This document shows, piece by piece, positions 1-10,860 of a stretch of DNA of 64,000 nt. The position numbers were made by a program, and so were the translations under genes. This DNA is from Molossus alvarezi. Taxonomy: Eukaryota; Chordata; Mammalia; Chiroptera; Molossidae. Every line of letters begins with the position of its first letter. Position 1 is the stretch's first letter. The DNA lies in contig CM073899.1 of assembly GCA_037176705.1 (NCBI GenBank), positions 2,294,001 to 2,358,000 of the forward strand, in the 5' to 3' direction. The notes beneath the pieces were generated by a model. It searched no databases. It had not been told where the DNA came from and worked only from the letters and a program-made list of their open reading frames with translations.

Positions 1-180
1 TTCAGTGGTTGAGCATCGATCATGCACCAGGAGGTCGCTAGTTCGATTGCCAGTCAGGGCACCTGCCCAGGTTGTGTGCCCGATCCCCAGTGGCACACAG
101 GAGGCAGCCAGTCAACGTTCTCTCTCATCGATGTTTCTATCTCTCTCTCCCTCTCCCTTCCTCTCACACATACACACACA
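1..180 (+). mobile_element. VES-type (type A) SINE, cut by window start
   Basis: The window opens inside the tRNA-like head (CAGTGGTTGAGCATCGA) and continues through the B-box region GGTCGCTAGTTCGATTGCC, the CCCAGTGGCACACAGGAGG block and the TC-rich stretch. The usual AAAATCAATAAA tail is replaced by a short CACACA run. The element is a non-autonomous retroposon with an internal pol III promoter, copied by LINE-1 enzymes. Confidence 0.9.
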
Positions 181-742
181 GGTCTCACATCACTTTTCAA
201 TCTTTATTGGCAGAAGATAAAATATTCAGAAAATTCACTGAAAAATGTTCTCAGTTGGCTATTTCACTAACTTTTAAAGGCATTATTGTGCAACAATAAA
301 TAATTTAACTTTTAATGGGATATTTATATAATTATTGGTTGGATTCTGTGATGAATTTTTTCTCATTTTATTACACACTTTTGACAGCTTTCCCCCTTAT
401 TTTTCTCTCTCTCTCCATCACGCACTTCGGGGGAGGAAAGAGCTCCCCACACCAATGCTGTTGCCAGCCATGAAACCAAGGCAGTGCTGTGACACATCCA
501 CGGTCCGCTAGCAGCATGGCTGTGACTTTGCTTTCTGGAGTATGATGTTCTGTCTGCCCTCCAGGAACGCCCCTTGCGAGGACTCCTCTTTTGCCACAAA
601 GATCGTCTAATCCTTTGCCACAATCCTTTTACTAAAGATTGTCTAAAGAAGCTTTCCAAATATTTTAATTACTATAAATGATTTTCTCTCCATTTAAACA
701 TAACTTTATGCATTTACAAATATGAATTTACTTTTGTCCTAG

Positions 743-806
743 AATATATATATAAATACACACACACATGTATATATGTGTGTGTGTGTATGTGTGTGTG
801 TGTGTA
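743..806. repeat. Compound (TA)/(CA)/(TG) microsatellite
   Basis: TATATATA runs into CACACACA and then TGTGTGTG. The CA block followed by a TG block makes a short imperfect inverted repeat that could fold. Confidence 0.85.
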
Positions 807-1460
807 TTTTAATCCTCACCCAAGGAGAGAGACAAGAGTATTTTTTTTAGAATCTTCAACTTGATAAAAGAATTTTTCATGTCATATATATATATGGACA
901 GTAGCATGGCATGGATTATTGTCACAGGTTCAAAGTGATGATGTTTATTCTTTCATGAGTGAACGTGGTCAACACATTGGAGAACGTTCACATGTTACAA
1001 GTAACACATGAGAATGGGTAAGTCATGATACTTTCTGAATATTAAAGCAGTAACAGGTTGTATTTTTTCATGGAACTAACCTCATACACTGTTGAGGATT
1101 AGCTAATGTTAGAAAAAGGTATTTCAAATCATCCTAACCAGTAGTGCTGGCAGTTTGAGTCCATGGCTGAGATGACCAAAGGCAATGCATGTCTCTTCCG
1201 CAGTCGAGACCCTCTGTGAACAGAGCTGGCCAACAGTCCACGCAGCCCCGTGTGACATGGTCCTCAGCAGCCCCGCCTGTGCGAGGTGGCCAGTGCCTGA
1301 CACTTTCCAGGCTGTTTCTGGTGTCCAACCCCATAATCACGAGGTGAACTGATCACAAGTGATCAAATGTTTTCTGGTATATTTCAACTTTTGCTTAAGA
1401 GGTGGTGCCTCTGCTAATTCTGAGTATGGATGTTGCCTTTAAACAATGAAATTCACAAGC

Positions 1461-1497
1461 TCATTCGCTCATTCATTCATTCATTCATTCATTCATA
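1461..1497. repeat. (ATTC)n microsatellite
   Basis: About nine TCAT/ATTC tetranucleotide units in a row, with one early interruption (TCGC). Confidence 0.9.
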
Positions 1498-2581
1498 GGT
1501 ATTGAGTGAGAAACTGGATATTCAACCCACTGGACTGGGAAATGCTGTAGGACCATCTCCATGGAGAGGAGCCCGTTTTGTTTTGAACCCGCCCCGTTGC
1601 TGCTCTCTGTCATCCAGGGAAATGCTGTCAGTAACTGGTTCCTGGAGGCCGCAGAGGCCTCTCCACAACCTGGGATTGCTCTTGGGAAAACGGGGTCAGC
1701 ATGCGAAGTCCACGTGTTACATAGCTTACACTAGTTGCAGTCGTGGGAATGAACTGAGAACGCGGCCTAAGTCAGAGCCAGGACATTCGTGGTCACCTGC
1801 TGCGAGCTGCGCAGAGCTCAGGACGCAGGCAGAGCCTCCGCCCGGCACGCGGTCCGCAGGCCGAGCGTGGGGCGCTGCGGGGGCTCGCGCGTCAGCGCAG
1901 AACCCGGCTGACCCAGCGCCCCAGGAAAGGGCGCCGCAGATCGGAGACGTGGCTCTCACAGCAGGCTGCTCTTCTGCCGGAGAGGGCACCCACGCAGCAC
2001 ACACAGCGCAGCGGATACGCGGCTCGGCGGCAGGCCCCTCTGTGTGCGTCCGAGGTCGCCCACTACACAGAACTAGAGCCCGAGTTTGCTAGGAGGGTAG
2101 CGCAGAAGGTCGTTACACTGGGACGCCACCTGGCTCCCACATCACCACCACACCTGTGACTCACTGGGCTGCAGAAACGGTTCAGTCCTATAATCCTCAG
2201 GATGCGCCACTGTATATGCGGCCTGTCACTGACTCAAATGTGTTATGTGGTGCTCCCCGGACTGGAGAAGCTGGACAGCTGCATTCCTGAGCCAGTACAG
2301 GGTCACCTCTGTCAAAGGAAAGAAGGGAATAAAGGAATTTGAAATGAGAAAAGTTCCTGGATGATTATTATGATCTTGAATCTGTAAAACTGACCAGTGG
2401 TAGGCCACAGGGACGTGTACTGTCTCGGTTCACACTTGGTCCGCTCCAAGCTAGCTGCTCTCTCAAAGGCCCGTCACTGGGTGAAGGCCGGCCCACAGAG
2501 CGCCTAGTCATGTCAGCTGGGCTTGGAATGTGGACACCATTTGAACAGCATCTACTAATTGAATTCATTAAATTGGACATG

Positions 2582-2810
2582 GATTGCCCAGCCAGTGTGG
2601 CTCAGTGGTTGAGTGTTGACGCTGCACCAACAGGTCACTGGTTCGATTCCTCGTCAGGACACATGCCCAAGTTGTGGGCCCAATCCCCAGTGGGGGGCAT
2701 GCAGGAGGCTGCCAATCGATGTTTCTCTCTCTCTCTCTCTCCCTTTCCCTCCCTCTCCTTTCCTCTCTCTCTAAAATCAATAAAGAAAAAAATAAAAAAT
2801 AATAAATAAA
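2582..2810 (+). mobile_element. VES-type (type A) SINE, complete, with TSD
   Basis: A full-length copy runs from GATTGCCCAGCCAGTGTGG through a TC-rich stretch to AAAATCAATAAAG and an AATAAATA tail. It is flanked by a perfect 13-bp target-site duplication, TAAATTGGACATG, at 2569-2581 and 2811-2823, which fixes the insertion boundaries. The perfect duplication suggests a fairly young insertion. Confidence 0.95.
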
Positions 2811-2823
2811 TAAATTGGACATG

Positions 2824-4918
2824 AGTTATAAGGGACAAAGGTATTAGAGACAGGAAGCATATCCCCAAACTTGGCTAGAAACTGGCATGGATAGAACCAA
2901 CCTATTCATCCTCCACATTTTATGGGAGAAAATAAATGTCAGCGTTATTGCCTAACTCTATATCCTGTCCATTCCCCAGGGCCTCTGAGTGAGGGTGCCG
3001 CTGAAACGCTCATTTTCTTTAATTCAGAACTTTCGTCTTTTAACCTCTTTCAGCTCTGATTGTCATCACAAGAACAAGGCATCAATAGGTGACACCTAAT
3101 GAGAGTTTAGAAATCACTGGATTCGTGGACAGATCTTTCAATGGCTGGCGAGTTAGATAGGTTTTCACGGACGGGTCAGTTTTAAGGGCATTTGTGTGCT
3201 ATTGCTGTTTTCAGTAGGCAGATCAAATGGAATGTGTATTTATTGATGTGAACAAGCTGGACAGATAAGCACACTTCATTATAGATTTAATTTGTGTCTC
3301 TTTTGTAGTTTTGAGTCCTTTCGTACTTTTGCAGTCCATTTTAGTTCCATGGAACTTTTTTTACATTCTAATTCCTTAATTTTATAACACGTTTTACTCT
3401 TGTGTTTTATAGGATGACTGACACCCTTTACTTTGTGATTTTATTTGGTAAATCAAATTAATTCTATACTTAAGTCCTATTCCTTTGAATATTTTGATAA
3501 GCCCATTCTGGTGAGCTTTTTTCACCTAATTTTGATAAGCACATAAGAAGTGTTATTCTGGCTTATTTACATATCAAGCCAGGGCAAATTTCCTGTCTAC
3601 CTCACATGTGTCTGATAGGGGTAAAGGCAAAGTGTTAGAAAACGCATATTCATTACAAACACGAACTGGTTTTAATAAATTAACCAACATTTTTAATTAA
3701 GATGATGTCATTCAACTTCATTACTAGCCTTTATTTGCCGTATTATTAATCACCAAGACAAAACAGAAGCTGAGAGATGAAAGTCTCTTTCTTATAAAAT
3801 CTTGATGGTGCTTTGCTGTCAAATTTCCTTGGAGAAAAATGTCTCAAAGAAGAAAGAAGATAAAAATATTCTTTGGGAAGACTGCTATTTACCAAACCTG
3901 CTGAGGCATTATTTTTCTGTGAAAATGTAAGGGAGGAAGGACAGGTTTCTGTCTGTATTCATCAGACTCTGCCTCTACCTCCTCACGAGGAGGCGTTCTT
4001 ACCCGTCCTCCATGTATTTCCGGTGGCTCTGCGCGCTCTGGGAACAGTGCCCCGCTTCCAGAGGCTAAAGGAGGAGACCTACATGGGGACAGAGAAACAA
4101 AGAGAGGGGGAGAGCACAGATTTCACAAGGCCAGTGGGCGAGGCAGAGTTGCTTATAAATCTCATGGCAAAATCATTTCTCGAGATGTTGAAATTAGAAT
4201 AGGAAACAGAAAATGTCAATAATAGGAACATATCTAAATGGACATGAGTATCTTTTTTGTGCTGCTCCAGAGATTTGTTGTAGGTGTGAGTGTTCTAGTT
4301 TTCCACACATACTGTTCATTTTATTCCTTTATCCAGTCCTGCAGGTGCACAGGCTGCTACTGCTGACTTCTCTTTGGTGCTACCTCCAGTAAATGTTCTC
4401 ATTGTGTTACTTTTGATTAGGCTGATTACTTTACTAGGTATAAAATAAAAACTATAACAAATTATGAATATAAGCAAGCTTTGGAGTATCATAAAATTAC
4501 TTATATGCACGACATACAACAGAATTACTATGTAACAGCCCAGTGTGTGGACATGTGTTGGTGCAAAGCCCTCTGAGCCATGAGCTCCATTCCACACATA
4601 GCCCTCTGGACTCACACAGTCTCATAAACCAAGTCTCGATTTTACTGAAATTACTGTTATAAAACAAGGTTGACGATGCTACTTAAAATAATGCTTAAAA
4701 GTTAACTGCAGGGTTCCTCCTTTTTCTAGTATTTTACTTTACTGTTTTTACTATTGTCTTACAGGACTTAGAGCGTAATCATATCTCTCTGGATTGTCAC
4801 AGATTTCTCTCTCTGTACCTCATCTCCACGTTCATCCATTGTACATAAATTAGGCAAAGTGGTTCTTCTCAGAGGTGAATATGATGGATTTTCTGTCGCT
4901 CAAAACCTGCTTGCTTTC
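2824..4918. other. Unique AT-rich DNA, no gene recognised
   Basis: No transposon, RNA gene or exon was recognised. A 109-codon open frame at 3873-4202 has no known domain, no splice context and no supporting signal, so I do not call it. The block around 3690-3770 (TTAATTAAGATGATGTCA, TATTATTAATCACC) is rich in homeodomain-like TAAT cores, which alone proves nothing. Confidence 0.55.
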
Positions 4919-5233
4919 CTGACCATGCCGATGCTGATGATGCCAATGTCAGTGATGATGCTGATAATGACGATGATGATGATGCCGATGATGATGATGA
5001 TGATGTTGATGATGATGATGATAATGATGACGATGATGCTGATGATGATGCCGATGCCAATGATGACGATCCTGATGGTGATGATGATGATGATGATGCC
5101 GATGACAATGATGATAATGCTGATGCCAATGCTGATGATCCCGATGGTGATGATGATGATGATGATGATGATGATAATGCCGATGCCGATGATGATGATG
5201 ATGCCGATGACAATGATGGTAATGATGATGATG
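4919..5233. repeat. Imperfect (GAT)n trinucleotide repeat array
   Basis: About 310 bp built of GATGAT units interrupted by GCC, AAT, CCC and GAC triplets in near-perfect 3-bp register. The register keeps frames open on both strands: runs of Met or Asp on plus, Ser, Ile or His on minus. These are composition effects, not genes. The array runs straight into the 26-bp minisatellite that follows. Confidence 0.92.
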
Positions 5234-5651
5234 TGAGACTTGTGAGGTGATGTGAGACCTGTGAGGTGATGTGACCTGTAGGACCTGTGAGGTGATGTGA
5301 CCTGTGGGACCTGTGAGGTGGTGTGACCTGTGGGACCTGTGAGGTGATGTGACCTGTGGGACCTGTGAGGTGATGTGACTTGTGGGACCTGTGGGACCTG
5401 TAGGTGATGTGACCTATGGGACCTGTGAGGTGATGTGACTTGTGGGACCTGTGGTACCTGTAGGTGATGTGACCTGTGGGACCTGTGAGGTGATTTGACC
5501 TGTGGGACCTGTGGGACCTGTAGGTGATGTGACCTGTGGGACCTGTGAGGTGATGTGACTTGTGGGACCTGTAGGTGATGTGACCTGTGGGACCTGTGAG
5601 GTGATTTGACCTGAGGGACCTGTGAGGGGATGTGACCTGTGGGACCTGAGG
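5229..5651. repeat. 26-bp minisatellite (GTGACCTGTGGGACCTGTGAGGTGAT)
   Basis: About fifteen units of roughly 26 bp, made of GACCTGTGGGACCTGT plus GAGGTGATGT, with variants that gain or lose a 10-bp GACCTGTGGG block. The unit begins with the GATGTGA seen at the end of the adjoining GAT array, so it may have grown from it. Minus-strand open frames with repeated SHHLTGPTGH-like peptides are shadows of the repeat. Confidence 0.93.
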
Positions 5652-5914
5652 CATTGGTCACTATTTTCCTTCTCAGTTTTCAGTCCCACTACACTTATCT
5701 CCCACACAGCACCATACACAGTGCATGTTATGGTTTCATTTCGAAGGGTCTCCTTCTGGTTTACTGTTTCCCACTGAGAATGCTCCCATTCTGTTCTACG
5801 TAAGATGCTTGCACAGCTTCTTTCCACGGGTCATGTCCTGATTTTGGTAGCTCTTCTTCCAGAAGACTAGGATATTCTTCTTCTTAGCACCTCTGCTACA
5901 CCTATTTCTTTTTA
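5652..5914. other. Short unique stretch
   Basis: A non-repetitive segment between the minisatellite and an old LINE-1 tail. Nothing recognised. Confidence 0.5.
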
Positions 5915-6160
5915 AAGTTTATTTTTATTGTTAATACTATTGAAGATGTCCCCATTTTCTCCCCCTTTGGCCACCTCCACCCAGCTCCGGACCTGCTTCC
6001 TTGTGGCCATCCCCACTGCCGTCTGTGTCTGTGGGTTATGAACACGTGTTTTTTGGCCAATCCCTTCACCTTCTTTTATACTCCTGCCTCTTCCAGATCA
6101 TCGAATTACCACTTCCTTCTTCCCTTCCTTTCTCTTCACTTCTTACATTGTGGGGTCCCC
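5915..6160 (-). mobile_element. Older LINE-1 3' end fragment
   Basis: TTTATTTTTATTGTTAATAC followed by GATGTCCCCATTTTCTCCCC and a CCACCTCCACCCAGC block is the reverse complement of a bat LINE-1 3' untranslated region. It is a different subfamily from the two long elements in this window. The copy is 5'-truncated and has no open frame of its own. The outer boundary near 6160 is approximate. Confidence 0.65.
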
Positions 6161-7841
6161 AGGGAGCAGTATGTGGTACATGGTGGGAACCTGGGAGGCA
6201 GAGGGTCAGGTAAATTCCACTTCTGGACACATCTCCTTGTCCACGCTCAGTCCTTCTGCACCAGAACGCGGATTCACCTCTCCCCTCACCCTGGGACTAT
6301 AACGTAACCTTTCTAAACCAAAGACAGCAGGTTCCGAGTTTATATCCGAATAATTATAAAGACATTAATAACAATAAACCTTGTTTGGATATTTATAATG
6401 GAGATATAATACAATTAATAGTGAAATATAACTTGGTATTCTCTAACAAGGTCGAGAGTGCTTTTGAAGAGGTACCTTGACCGTTTCAGGACTCGTATAA
6501 TTGACATAAGCAGCAAATGCTGCGGAAATAGTTTGTTCTCTGTCTTGGAAATCAGGTGTTGATATTCTCTTATCAAGGCTCCCAAGCCATAAAATTATTC
6601 TGGGGGACCTTTTGATAGATATTAATTAAATTGTAAAATTCAGGTGTGAAAGATGAAGAAATATCTGCTAAATAAAGCAAAGTATGTTTTTTCTCCAAAT
6701 GCTATTTGCTCCTGATTTAAGTGTCCCTCAGCACAGGCAAGATTCAACAGCGATGTGCACACCGAGGGGAGAAAGGCAAGACCCGCAGGCCACTCCACAG
6801 AAAGAGTATTTAACGATGCAACCAGCTAAGACATAGGCTGTGAGGCTCCATCTTTATTTGCAGCTTTCATTTGTTTTTGTTTTTGTTTTTTTTCAATTCT
6901 GGCAGGAAACTTCAAAAAACAATGATAAATAAAGTGTCTGAAATGAATCAACACTCAGTATTAATGTTTTATATATGAAGTGTGAAAAACAGTGAAAATC
7001 TACTCATCAAATGGAAAATGTCATTTTCCCCCCTTCCAACGAGCTCCTTGAAGTCTATGTTTAAAGCATTATCTTTATAGTACCTGGCTGGAAAATCCAG
7101 AACGTGCCATTGTGATTGTTAATATAATAGATCTTTCCTGTGCAGAGAAATGTCTTCTGTTAGAGGAAAGAACGCAAAGTAAAGAGTTCGTACCATCACA
7201 GCCTCCTAAATCTGAAATCTTGTCACACACTTTGCAATGAAACCACATCGAACCAAAAGGACATATTATATCACTCACACTTTGGGCATAAGTATGAGAC
7301 AGAGAATATTACAACTTTAAAATTACCTGTGAGTAGAAGAGTTAACCTAAATTCAGCTCAACCCATGCCAGTGACCTGGGGCTGGGCTGTCATTATCTTC
7401 AGTGAGGACATTCTAGATGAGGGTGTTGGCAGAGTATAATTCTTTGGGAAAGTAAGACAGTTTGTAAGAGGAAGAAGACCCCTGGAGACTGTGTGGGAAA
7501 GAGAAAGAAGGAAAACAGAGAAGAAAATTAGGAGGCCTATAGTACAGCCATGTTAGAGTAACATTGATTATACCAACAAAAGAGAGACGCCTCCAACCAA
7601 ACATTAGGAGTCAGGCCACCTCAGACGGTCACAGCTGCCTGGCTACAACATCATTGAAGGTCCTGGAAAATGTAGTATTTTAAAAGAATATAAAATAGTA
7701 ACTATGCAAAGATTATATGTGGATAAAACAGAAACAGAAATTTGAAACATTTCTGATGGTAAAAATTCTTCCCCTAACCAAACATGAAGTAGATAAAATC
7801 ATGATACTATACTTTAATAGCATTAAATAGTGTTTAAAAAG
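6161..7841. other. Unique DNA, no gene recognised
   Basis: AT-rich, non-repetitive sequence. The segment 6580-6720 contains CCATAAAATTATT and ATATTAATTAAATTG cores that resemble conserved homeodomain-bound non-coding DNA, but only cross-species alignment could show it. The open frames at 7075-7278 and 7413-7604 on minus have no recognisable content. Confidence 0.5.
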
Positions 7842-7850
7842 CATTTACAT

Positions 7851-8075
7851 GCCCGGCCGGTGTGGCTCAGTGGTTGAGCGCTGACCCTGCACCAAGAAGT
7901 TGCCGGTTTGATTCCCAGTCAGGACATATGCTCAGGTTGTGGGTCCGATCCCCAGTGTGGGGCCTGCAGGAGGCGGCCAGTCAATGTTCTTTCTCATCAA
8001 TGTTTCTCTCTCTCTCCCTCTCCCTTTTTCTATCTCTAAAATCAATTAAAAAATTAAAAATAAAATTTAAAAATC
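7851..8075 (+). mobile_element. VES-type (type A) SINE, complete, with short TSD
   Basis: Canonical head GCCCGGCCGGTGTGGCTCAG, B box GGTTTGATTCCC and tail AAAATCAATTAAAAAATT. An 8-bp duplication CATTTACA lies at 7842-7849 and 8076-8083. Confidence 0.94.
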
Positions 8076-8083
8076 CATTTACA

Positions 8084-8399
8084 AACAGTAAACAAAATTC
8101 TCTCAAATAAGAAATACAAAAAAAAAAAAAAATCAAAGCAGAAGTGGACAAAATTTGACAGAAAAACATAGCAAACCCTACGTCTGAGAAACTGGCAGAC
8201 ACTGCCTGAGCCAGGCTGCCAAGGCTGACGTGACCAGGGATGAGCCATCTGAGTACTGGGTGCCCTTGATGGTATACCATGAAAAGGACACGTCATCTCT
8301 GTGCTATTGTTATGAAAATTCTATAACACGAATCCAACCATGAGACCATGTCAGCAAAGCCAAACTAAGAGACAGTTAACAAAATACATGACTAATAGG
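8084..8399. other. Unique stretch with a poly(A) run
   Basis: Contains a 15-A run near 8118-8132 and otherwise unremarkable sequence. Nothing recognised. Confidence 0.45.
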
Positions 8400-8965
8400 C
8401 TTGAATGTGATAAAGGTTGATTGGAATGTGAAATGGGGCAGTTTCTATGGCAAACAGCATGGATGATGCTCACTAATGTAAAAGTAATACTGCCGTGTGC
8501 TCTAGCCATCCCACCTCTGGTGAGCACCCCAGATGCCTGTCACTGCAGTCAGGGTCTCAGAGACATCCGGCCCCTCGCTCCCTGCAGCACTACTCACACC
8601 GTGAAAGGTGGGAGCAAGCCAAAATCCCTCCAGAAACACACGCATGCACTTTAAAAATAGCCATAAAGTGAAATACTAATCAGTAATTAAAAATAAACAA
8701 TTGATGCATTCAACAACATGGATCATTCTGAAAATAATTATAAGTTTAAGTCTCCAGATTTTAAAAAAAGTGCATACTACATGATACAATGTATAATCCG
8801 AGGTAAAGTAGACCTGTGTTTACCCAGGGGTGGAAGGAGTCGATTGGAAATGGACATGAGGAGAGAATTCCAAAAGGCACTGGGGAACTTTCGTAGGTAA
8901 TAAATATGTTAATGTTCATGATTGTGCTGACAGTTCCACTACAGATTTATAAATTTACACTCCAT
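8400..8965 (+). mobile_element. Ancient LINE-1 (L1M-like) 3' fragment
   Basis: The order of blocks follows the end of a mammalian LINE-1. First is the region equivalent to TGGAAAACAGTATGG (here CTATGGCAAACAGCATGG), then a CCATCCCACCTCTGG block. Next come AACAACATGGATCATTCTGAA, a TACATGATACAATGTAT block and a CCAGGGGTGGAAGGAGT block. The end is a TTCATGATTGTGCTGACAG block with a near-terminal AATTTACACT. It is heavily diverged with no intact frame, so it is much older than the LINE-1 copies at 10599 and 17996. Subfamily assignment is inference. Confidence 0.7.
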
Positions 8966-9069
8966 TCATGTGTGTATGACTGTGTGCCCGCTGTAACCCC
9001 AGAGAGCTGGTTCAAAGTCTACTCAGAGGGTGTGGATCTCTGGAGTTCCCCAGGAAAAAAAATTACACA

Positions 9070-9112
<43 letters not shown>

Positions 9113-10453
9113 GCTTTGCTGATTTATTTGTCTACTTAAAAACATCAAGCTGGTTTGGAGAATTCGGGGTGATTGTAATTTATTTGTAAGCGTATGTAAC
9201 ATGCACAAGTTTGAATAAAATGTATCAATCTTGAAATGCCATTGTTTATAGCACATTTTTCCCAAAATACTTTATAAAAAACAAGTTATGATTCTGAATG
9301 CAACTAACTATTGGCAGAACCCGAAGAGGAATCTCTAAGCTGTCTTATATTTTGCCTGTCTGTGATTATCTAATTCTTCTAACAAAAAGTGCAGGTTTAA
9401 ATGATAGCATAGAAGTATTAAATTTGAAGGAAACTCCATAATGTTGTCACAACACCTAACAGGAATAGAATTAATTAAGTATATATTATACACCTAACTA
9501 ATTTTTTATTATTGGGATATGACCGAAGTATTGTTTTTTCTTTTTTCTTGCTCAAACCTTGTAGATATCTAATTTAGTAATGTGAAATCATTCACATACC
9601 AAAGGATTAATTTAATTTCACATTGCAAATAACAATTATAAAATACATTAAAATCATATCTAAGTAATTCATTAATGAACCACAAAATTGTTCTTTTTAT
9701 TTGAAAACAATGTGCATGTTTTATTGGAGAGCAGTTCACAGGCCGTGTCATATGTCTGGCAGTAAGAGCGGAAACCTATTACCGAGCATGGTTTACCTCA
9801 GCCTGGGTTCCAGCCTTCTGCGCTAGCGACGTCCAGAATCGAGGAGCAGACTCAGTCCACGTGAGGTTTCACTTCCGGGAGCGAGTGGTGTTGTCAACGA
9901 ACCTCTGGCTTGTATAGCAATCAAAATGGATTCGGTTAGATAGTAATAGGTACAATACTTTATATTCTCCTGATTAATTGAGTTTGAGGTTATCAAATTC
10001 AGGATATTTACTTGAATATTAATTCACCCAATTTAAGTATTTATATGTCTTCTTCTTTGACTATATTAGTATGTTAGGTTTCTTGAAATTGTTGCACGGA
10101 TTCTAAATTAGTTTTTCAACTACTTAAAAATTGGATCTAAAACTCAACCATGACCATTGGAATGTTGTTCTCCTGACATATAAATAAATTAGCATTTGCA
10201 TTATTATATTTTGTGGTAGAGACTGTTTTGAGAATGCATGTACAAAATGTAATCCAAGCATATCAAAACGATGTCTTACAGGATTTCTAAAAATTACTTG
10301 GTGATAGTAATAATCTTCCTATTGACATTCTGGTTTAAAGGGTTCTAACCAATAAATACAGATACAGATAAAAGAAATATAAATTTTATATTGTTATATA
10401 TATATAATGTATATGTATATACATACATATATTATATATAGTATATGTATATG
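8966..10453. other. Unique AT-rich DNA, no gene recognised
   Basis: Holds a CA microsatellite (9068-9110) and a TA/ATATGT-rich stretch at about 10390-10455. No exon, RNA gene or transposon was recognised. Confidence 0.5.
9068..9111. repeat. (AC)n microsatellite
   Basis: About 21 uninterrupted AC dinucleotides. Length and purity suggest it is polymorphic. Confidence 0.97.
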
Positions 10454-10455
10454 TA
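10390..10455. repeat. (TA)/(ATATGT) low-complexity microsatellite
   Basis: Alternating TA, ATGTATATGT and ACATACATAT runs that border the 67-bp segment duplicated inside the neighbouring LINE-1. Confidence 0.85.
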
Positions 10456-10520
10456 TCACTTAGAAAGTATTGAATCAGAATTTAAAATATATATATTTAT
10501 GGTTTCTTCTACAAAAAAAT
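10454..10520 (+). repeat. Source copy of a 67-bp duplicated segment
   Basis: The segment from TATCACTTAGAAAGTATTG to TTTCTTCTACAAAAAAAT is repeated at 12151-12218 in the same orientation, differing only in A-run length. This copy lies in the flank of the LINE-1, outside its target-site duplication. The other copy lies inside that LINE-1. Confidence 0.93.
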
Positions 10521-10860
10521 TGAACATGAGATTGAATAGTTATGATTTACATTGTATTTAGATTACACTTTTAATTCAACCTACCCACATTATATTTTAT
10601 TTATTTATTTATTTAATTTTTGTTATAGATGTTTCTCCCTTTTCTCCCACTGATACTCCCCTCCGCCACCCTCCAGGCCCTGTCCTCAGCTTTGTTGTCC
10701 ATGTCCATTGTTCATGCATACATGCATATAAGTTCTGTGATTTATCTCTCCCCCCCACTTCCTCTTCTGGGGATTGTCAGTCTGTACCCGACTTCCACAT
10801 CTCTGGGATTACCTTGTTCCTCAGACTGTTATGTTCATTATATTCCACAAATGAGTGAGA

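Larger units (their letters stand above)
181..2568. other. Unique DNA, no gene recognised
   Basis: This stretch is non-repetitive apart from two microsatellites listed separately. About 1790-2080 is GC-rich with many CpG dinucleotides and has open frames on both strands (1502-2092 plus, 1726-2004 minus). Neither frame has a recognisable domain, and both being open fits base composition rather than coding. The rest is AT-rich with nothing I recognise. Confidence 0.6.

Noticed and set aside
1502..2092. 196-codon plus-strand open frame
   Set aside because: GC-rich composition; low-complexity peptide without domains; minus strand also open.
4869..5661. Long minus-strand open frames with Ser-rich and SHHLTGPTGH repeat peptides
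   Set aside because: They are translations of the GAT array and 26-bp minisatellite; frames are open on both strands because the repeat has no stops.
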